This document shows, one piece after another, positions 58,701 through 64,000 of a DNA stretch of 64,000 nucleotides. The position numbers and the translations under genes were made by a program. The notes beneath the pieces are model-generated. The model had not been told where the DNA came from and did no database searches. It worked only from the letters and a program-made list of their open reading frames with translations. The DNA comes from Biscogniauxia marginata. Its lineage: Eukaryota > Ascomycota > Sordariomycetes > Xylariales > Xylariaceae. The stretch covers positions 81,569 through 145,568 of the forward strand of contig MU404161.1 in NCBI GenBank assembly GCA_022695795.1, written 5' to 3'. Every line of letters begins with the position of its first letter. Within the stretch, counting starts at the first letter, position 1.

Positions 58701-60507
58701 CGTGGGCCCAGCTTTTCAGTATTGGAAGAATAAGCCAACATCAGTTAAGATCCGCCCTGGTGGTTAGCAGAGACTGAGACATTGGATTCGGCTGACAAGT
58801 AGTGGCGGCTGGCGACTAAGGCTAGGCATTCCCAAGCTGACACCGTCAAGTGGCGGCTCTGCTCACGACGCATCACATAGGAGTCTTGCTATTCACCGAA
58901 GCCGGCGGCTTAGTAGGATATAGATCGTAGACTCAGACAACTCTTGGAATACTTACATTCCTAAGTGACTAGGACCTAGGACCAAGCCTGTTGTCTACAT
59001 CACGCACATTCGGGAATTCTCAACGTATAGATTCCCCTGATGAGTATCGCTTTTCTGACTTCACGCACTCTTTCAGTGACTAATTACTCGATACTCGAAA
59101 ATGCGGCAACAGCTCGTGGTTGTGAGGTTTTTATTGCTCCTAATCAGACACGGGCTTTGCAGGGCGCTCGGCTAGCAAACGTCAGGTATCGCGTAGGAAT
59201 AAGACAAAGCCGCGAAGTTGCATAAGATTCAACACTTTGCTAATTTCGATACTAAGCTGATAAGTTAGCAGTACGAATTTAAAAATAGTAATCTGTAGTT
59301 AGTCCTTTTCTTTCTTTCTCTTTCCACTCATCTAAGTTAGATACATAGGTGTAAGTGATACGGTACTATACCTGAGGTACCTATATGTTATAGCCTATTG
59401 GCTAGAGGGGACGATCAAGTCCTAAAGAAGTTGCAACTTTAAACTCGGGGAATGTTTAAAACTACCTAGCCTACCTAGTATACCTGAGGCACTTCCACTG
59501 CAATCATACCAGGCAGGTGCGTGTACACAGATAAGGGACAAGGCACCGGAGACGGCAAGGCTCTTGCAGATGTGGTGACTCTAGACGTTTGAGCTTGAGC
59601 ACTAGAGAGGTACCAAAGCTGACTAAAATGGATCGGGGGCAGGATGTGGGATACGCATAAGATTCGCCCTAAAACAATAGCGGGGCGTGATTGGTCCAAC
59701 GCGCACAAAACGCGACCCCCGGTCTTGGCAGTGCAGAAAGGGCCAGTAGCGAACGAAATTGAGCCGTCGTTCAATGGTGAGTCCAGATTTGCCAGTGGGG
59801 AACAAGGGACATTTGCACGCAACGAGCACAAGCACAGGTACAGGTACAAGCTCCAGCACTCCAGCACCAGCACCAGCGCCAGCACCAAGACCAAAACTCA
59901 GAAAACTCACTAGTTTCCATTTCCTCCATCTCCAACACCCAACACCAACACGAACACGAACACCAAAATACCGACCTCAAATTACCCTCTGTTTGTCTGT
60001 GACATTTACATACCTACTTTTTCTGTCACATGCGTAATTGCAATATCGGCAGTTATTACTCCCGCCCGTTACTCCGCCCTGCTATTACTTACTCGACCTA
60101 GTTCCATCAGACGCCTTCTTTTTTTTTTCTGTATCGAGAAAGCTAAAGTGCCTACATCCATACGACTTGAACCACGGACCTCAAGCTGCATAACGCCTAG
60201 TCCCGCATCACGGGCGTCTTCTCCTGCCTTCAATTCGGCTGCACACACGCGCATTGGGACCTTTCTGCCTTGGTAAACCTACATTAAGGCGAGCCTTGCC
60301 TCACTTTGTCCCACTTCAACTCCCCCAGACTAACTTCGGCCGACTGGCTGCATCACCTGGACCTCTTGGCAGAAATCCAACACCTTCTCTTCTTCCTTAT
60401 CTCCCCGTCTCAAGACACAACACTATTTCTGCTTCCGCCTTCTCTCCTCCCACGCAGCTAGCTCGCACTCCCATGTCTCCCGCGATCCCTCCTGCTCTAC
60501 CGTCACC
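55788..60507. other. Long intergenic region between divergent genes
   Basis: A 4.7-kb spacer with the ABC transporter promoter on the left and the CAC2 promoter on the right. No gene was recognised. It contains GAGTT units (57831-57863), an AGGTACCT palindrome near 59375, and a CA(G/C)-rich minisatellite (59819-59960). The short frames at 57.0-58.0 kb and 59.0-59.9 kb have no family resemblance. Confidence 0.55.
59819..59960. repeat. CACCAG/ACAGGT minisatellite-like tract
   Basis: Irregular tandem 6-mers (CACAGGTACAGG, CACCAGCACCAG, ACACGAACACC). It lies ~550-690 bp upstream of the CAC2 start. It accounts for repetitive false peptides on both strands. Confidence 0.75.
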
Positions 60508-62763
60508 ATGAAGTCGACTCCCCTGATCATCAATTGGCACGACAAGAATGCCCCCGTCTACTCTGCCCACTTCGAATCTCACGGCAAGGGAAGACTAGCT
60601 ACCGGCGGAGGAGACACCAATGTTCGCATCTGGAAGGTCCAGGGCGAGGGCGAAGACCGAAGAGTCGAGTACCTCTCAACCCTCGCCAAACACACCCAAG
60701 CCGTCAATGTCGTTCGGTGGGCTCCCAAGGGCGAGACGCTCGCTTCCGCGGGCGACGATGGCAACGTGATCATATGGGTTCCTGCTGAGGTTCATAATCC
60801 TACCACCTTCGGCAACGAGGGTCTCGAGGATAAGGAGACATGGCGTACAAAACACATGTTTCGTGCTACGTCTTCCGAGATATACGACTTGGCCTGGTCT
60901 CCAGATGCTACCTACTTCATCATTGGTAGCATGGACAACGTCGCCCGCATATACAACGCCGGCACTGGTTCGTCAAATGCTGCCCCCCTTTCCTGCATCT
61001 AACTTAGCTGTTAACATGTTCCCACTACAGGTTCTCTCGTACGTCAGATCGCCGAGCATAGTCACTACGTTCAAGGTGTTGCCTGGGACCCTTGGAACGA
61101 ATACATCGCAACCCAGTCCTCCGATCGATCTGTTCACATATACTCGCTGAAGACGAAGGATGGCCAGTACACGCTGACTAGTCATGAAGAGAAGACAACC
61201 AAGATCGCTAGTCACGCCAAGATGGATTTACCCCCCAGACGCATCTCGTCCAACAGCCCAGCACCCCCTGATATGGGCTACCGAGCTCAACTTGCAGCTG
61301 CTATCGACACACCTATCGCCTCGATCTCGATCGGTTCACCGGTACCATCCGCCCCGGGAACACCTCAGTCTGTGCCCTTGCCCATGAACCCCCCTAGCGT
61401 TGTTAGCCATAGTAGACGGTCATCCTTCTCGTCTCGACGATCTATGTCACCAGCTCCATCGCTGCCTCTACCGGCGGTTATGCCCATGCAGATGGAACCA
61501 TCTCCGAAGCCTAGCCAAGGGGCCAGGAATGCCAATCTCTATGCCAACGAAACCCTCACATCTTTCTTTAGACGCTTAACTTTTACCCCCGACGGCAGTT
61601 TGCTTCTTACGCCTGCCGGCCAATATCAGGTTCAACATCAATCGGAGGGCTCTAGGCCTTCCTTCGAAGTCATCAATACCGTCTATATCTATACCAGGGG
61701 AGGCATCAACAAGCCTCCTATTGCGCATTTGCCCGGGCACAAGAAGCCATCTGTGGCCGTCAGATGCTCACCCATTTTCTACACCCTGAGACAAACCCCT
61801 CCCGTCACGAAGTATATCACGATCGATACATCCTCAGCGGAAGATCCAATTCCGGCTCTCCCCGAACCTATCTCGAAGCCATCACCTGCAGTGATGGATC
61901 CGCCCCCGCCTCCCACTTCTGTGACTCCCGAGACTGACAAGCCTTCCACTTCGGCCAAGCCGTTAAACCTTGAGACTGGGGCGTCGACACCTGGGCCCAA
62001 GCCAACGTTTGCTCTACCATATCGTATGGTATATGCTGTAGCAACGCAGGATTCTGTTCTTATCTACGATACTCAGCAAACCACCCCCATCTGCGTTGTT
62101 AGCAACTTGCACTTGGCAACTTTCACTGATCTTACCTGGTAAGAGACCGACTCGTTCAACAGAGGTATAAGCATACTTTACTAACCAATCTATAGGTCGA
62201 GCGATGGTTCTACACTCCTAATTTCCTCGTCCGACGGCTTCTGCTCGACTCTATCATTCACAGCCGGCGAACTAGGTCAAGAATACAAAGGCGAGATCAT
62301 GAGCGCAAAGAACTCGTCATCTACGGGTGCCAATGCTTCGTCGAACCAGGCCACACCACTACCCACACCAACCTCGGTCTTTGCGCCTCCATCGCCCTTC
62401 CCTGGCCATCAGCATCGCAACTCGGCTACTTCATTTGCCGCGCCATCACCGCCAGCTACGGCCTCGTTTGTTAGTCTGCGACCTTCCTCGCCTGCACGGT
62501 CGAACTCGACATCTTCGATAGCCACGCAAGGGTCTGTCATGAATAACCCGCCTCTAATCGGTGGGAACGTACCCAGCATCGCAGCTACCAACTCGGGTAA
62601 GGTGACCGGCGTACCCATCGCGACTCCCCCCGAGACTCCCGGAAGCAATAATGTCGCTGCGGGTGTAAAGAGAGAAGCATCTGAAAGCGAGAAGGATGAG
62701 ACAAGCAGCCAGCCGAAGAAACGGAGAATAGCTCCGACGCCGGTCACGGATGCGAAACCCTAA
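60508..62763 (+). CDS. CAC2: Chromatin assembly factor 1 subunit B (CAF-1 p60, WD40)
   Basis: Nuclear histone H3-H4 chaperone subunit that deposits nucleosomes behind replication forks with the CAF-1 large and RbAp48 subunits. Three exons, 60508-60967, 61031-62138 and 62196-62763, give 711 residues. The N-terminus MKSTPLIINWHDKNAPVYSAHF and the blades ATGGGDTNVRIWKV, LASAGDDGNVIIWVP, IIGSMDNVARIYNAG and IATQSSDRSVHIYSL are typical of CAC2/p60. A Ser/Pro-rich insert sits at ~250-325, followed by the conserved FFRRLTFTPDGSLLLTPAGQY block. Another Pro/Ser insert and the closing blades follow. The tail is disordered and ends in a KKRR nuclear-signal-like patch near the C-terminus. Intron 1 has the unusual donor GTTCGT; intron 2 is standard with a CTAAC branch. 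Confidence 0.95.
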
Positions 62764-64000
62764 TGCCTTTTGTCTTATAATACGTGTCGAGGGCGGAAGG
62801 GGGATAAAAGTGTAGGATGAAATGGATTACGCACATGAATCATTTTGTTGGAGTTTAGGGGGATTTACTACTGGGTCGGCAATACCACCTTACCTTGTCT
62901 GTCTGTTCTGTGAGACGCCTTTATTAGGTTTACTGGCTAGGATACACCTCTCGATCCTTGATAAGAGAGATCTGTTGATGCTGGCCAATCAGGGGTTTTT
63001 TTTTTATCTCTTGGTGTGAACCCAGACGATCAGGTGGAAATAAATAGCATGGGGGCATATGGAGTTGGGAATACCTATGACGGACTGACTGACTGTGTTA
63101 GGCAAAATCAACTTGTTTAAATTTTTACCTTGCTTGCCTTTTGTTTAGGAACATGTTTCGTTATTAAATATTGTGACTTTATCTAATCTCGAGGAGAGAT
63201 ACCTTAGGTATGCTGGGGAGGCGTGAAAATACTTGCGTGGGTGGTTTACACAGGTCTGCTTGTATCACGGGGAGCATGATGAGCTCGAGGGGAGGAGGTA
63301 AATGGACGGTAGTGGAATGGTGGCTGGGAAAAGAGAAGGTGAAGGTAATCGTGATGGTGTGTTTATGAGCTCTAGTATGTTGAAGTGTATGAGCCTTGGT
63401 TGTGAGTGCACTAGTAGGTAAGGAACCCGTAGTTCGAGGAGAGGGTTTGTGAGGGAGGGGAAGGTGGTGGGCTACATACGAAGTAAATAGGTGGGTAGGT
63501 ACTAACTAGTTTACTATACTACACCACTGGCATCGTAGATCGTTTCTATTAGATGTAGCGTAGAGAGTCTCTTGTCCCGGTTCCATGTGAGTGGTTATAG
63601 ATGTAATAGTGTAGTGTGATATAGGAGGTACCTACTCACCTACCTACATAGGTACTTACTTAGGGCAGGTAGGTGGGTTGTTAAAGGTTAGATTGTTTGA
63701 AGTTATTGATTGAGGTTAAGGTAAGCTAGTGTAGGTAGGGTCTCGATGGTATTGATATGTAAAATATTAGGTAGTGGGTAATAGGGTGAGTGAGTGTTTG
63801 ATTGTATGTACAGACTGACGTTAATCTTCAATATACCTAGTATAAACAGGTTTGTTCGTTAAGGTTCTATTGCTTTCCCGTCCGTGCGGATGTCGAATAT
63901 CTCTTTACCACGCGGGGGGGGGGGGGGGGGGGCGGGGGGGCGGCGGGGGGGCGGGGGGCGGGCGGGCCAGGGAAGGAGAGAGAAGTAACGGGGCGGAAGT
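62764..64000. other. Intergenic to window edge
   Basis: The 3' region of CAC2 followed by AT- and TAGGT-rich sequence with an AGGTACCT palindrome near 63627 and a TACCTACC cluster. No gene was seen. The edge carries the poly-G tract listed separately. Confidence 0.6.
63911..63967. repeat. Impure poly-G tract
   Basis: About 57 bases that are almost all G, broken by single C's. It has the potential for G-quadruplexes on the plus strand. It may be genuine low-complexity DNA or a sequencing/assembly artefact near a contig end. Confidence 0.85.

Noticed and set aside
59475..59913. Repetitive frames on both strands (VLVLVL, CWCWC and similar)
   Set aside because: Produced by the CACCAG/ACAGGT minisatellite; not coding.

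Overview
The window is nuclear DNA of a filamentous ascomycete, most likely a Sordariomycete. The evidence is short introns (about 48-142 bp) with GTRNGT donors, CTRAC-like branch points and YAG acceptors; a reducing polyketide synthase; Zn2Cys6 and HET-domain genes; and scattered TAGGTACCTA palindromes between genes. I cannot name the species. No rRNA, tRNA or CRISPR was seen. Fourteen protein genes are supported, nine of them rebuilt from exons by hand.

Left part (1-11 kb): a vacuolar-type zinc transporter, a secreted pepsin-like aspartic protease and a protein with a DUF5519 (luciferase-like) domain, all on the + strand.

Middle (11.3-32.2 kb): what looks like a compact secondary-metabolite cluster. 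It has a reducing PKS with a C-methyltransferase but no enoylreductase (minus), a GRE2-like NAD(P)H reductase (plus) divergent from it, a monocarboxylate-type MFS transporter (minus) and a Zn2Cys6 regulator (minus). The regulator starts only 362 bp from a divergent HET-domain gene under the model used here. A reasonable reading is that the regulator switches on the PKS and reductase, the PKS builds a C-methylated unsaturated chain, the reductase trims a carbonyl and the MFS protein exports an acidic product. This is inferred from order and family only.

Right part (32-64 kb): a long AT-rich stretch without recognisable genes, then ordinary housekeeping genes: a SprT-like metallopeptidase, an F-box/WD-like protein, a large disordered protein with two C-terminal membrane helices, a full-length ABCC transporter, and the CAF-1 subunit CAC2. 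The right edge ends in a long impure poly-G tract.

Two copies of a roughly 250-bp, TA-flanked inverted-repeat element (a likely Tc1/mariner-type MITE) lie at 8.3 and 21.9 kb. They were found by eye and are the clearest unlabelled structure in the window. All splice sites were read by eye from phase, consensus and protein-family fit; no alignment or transcript data were available.
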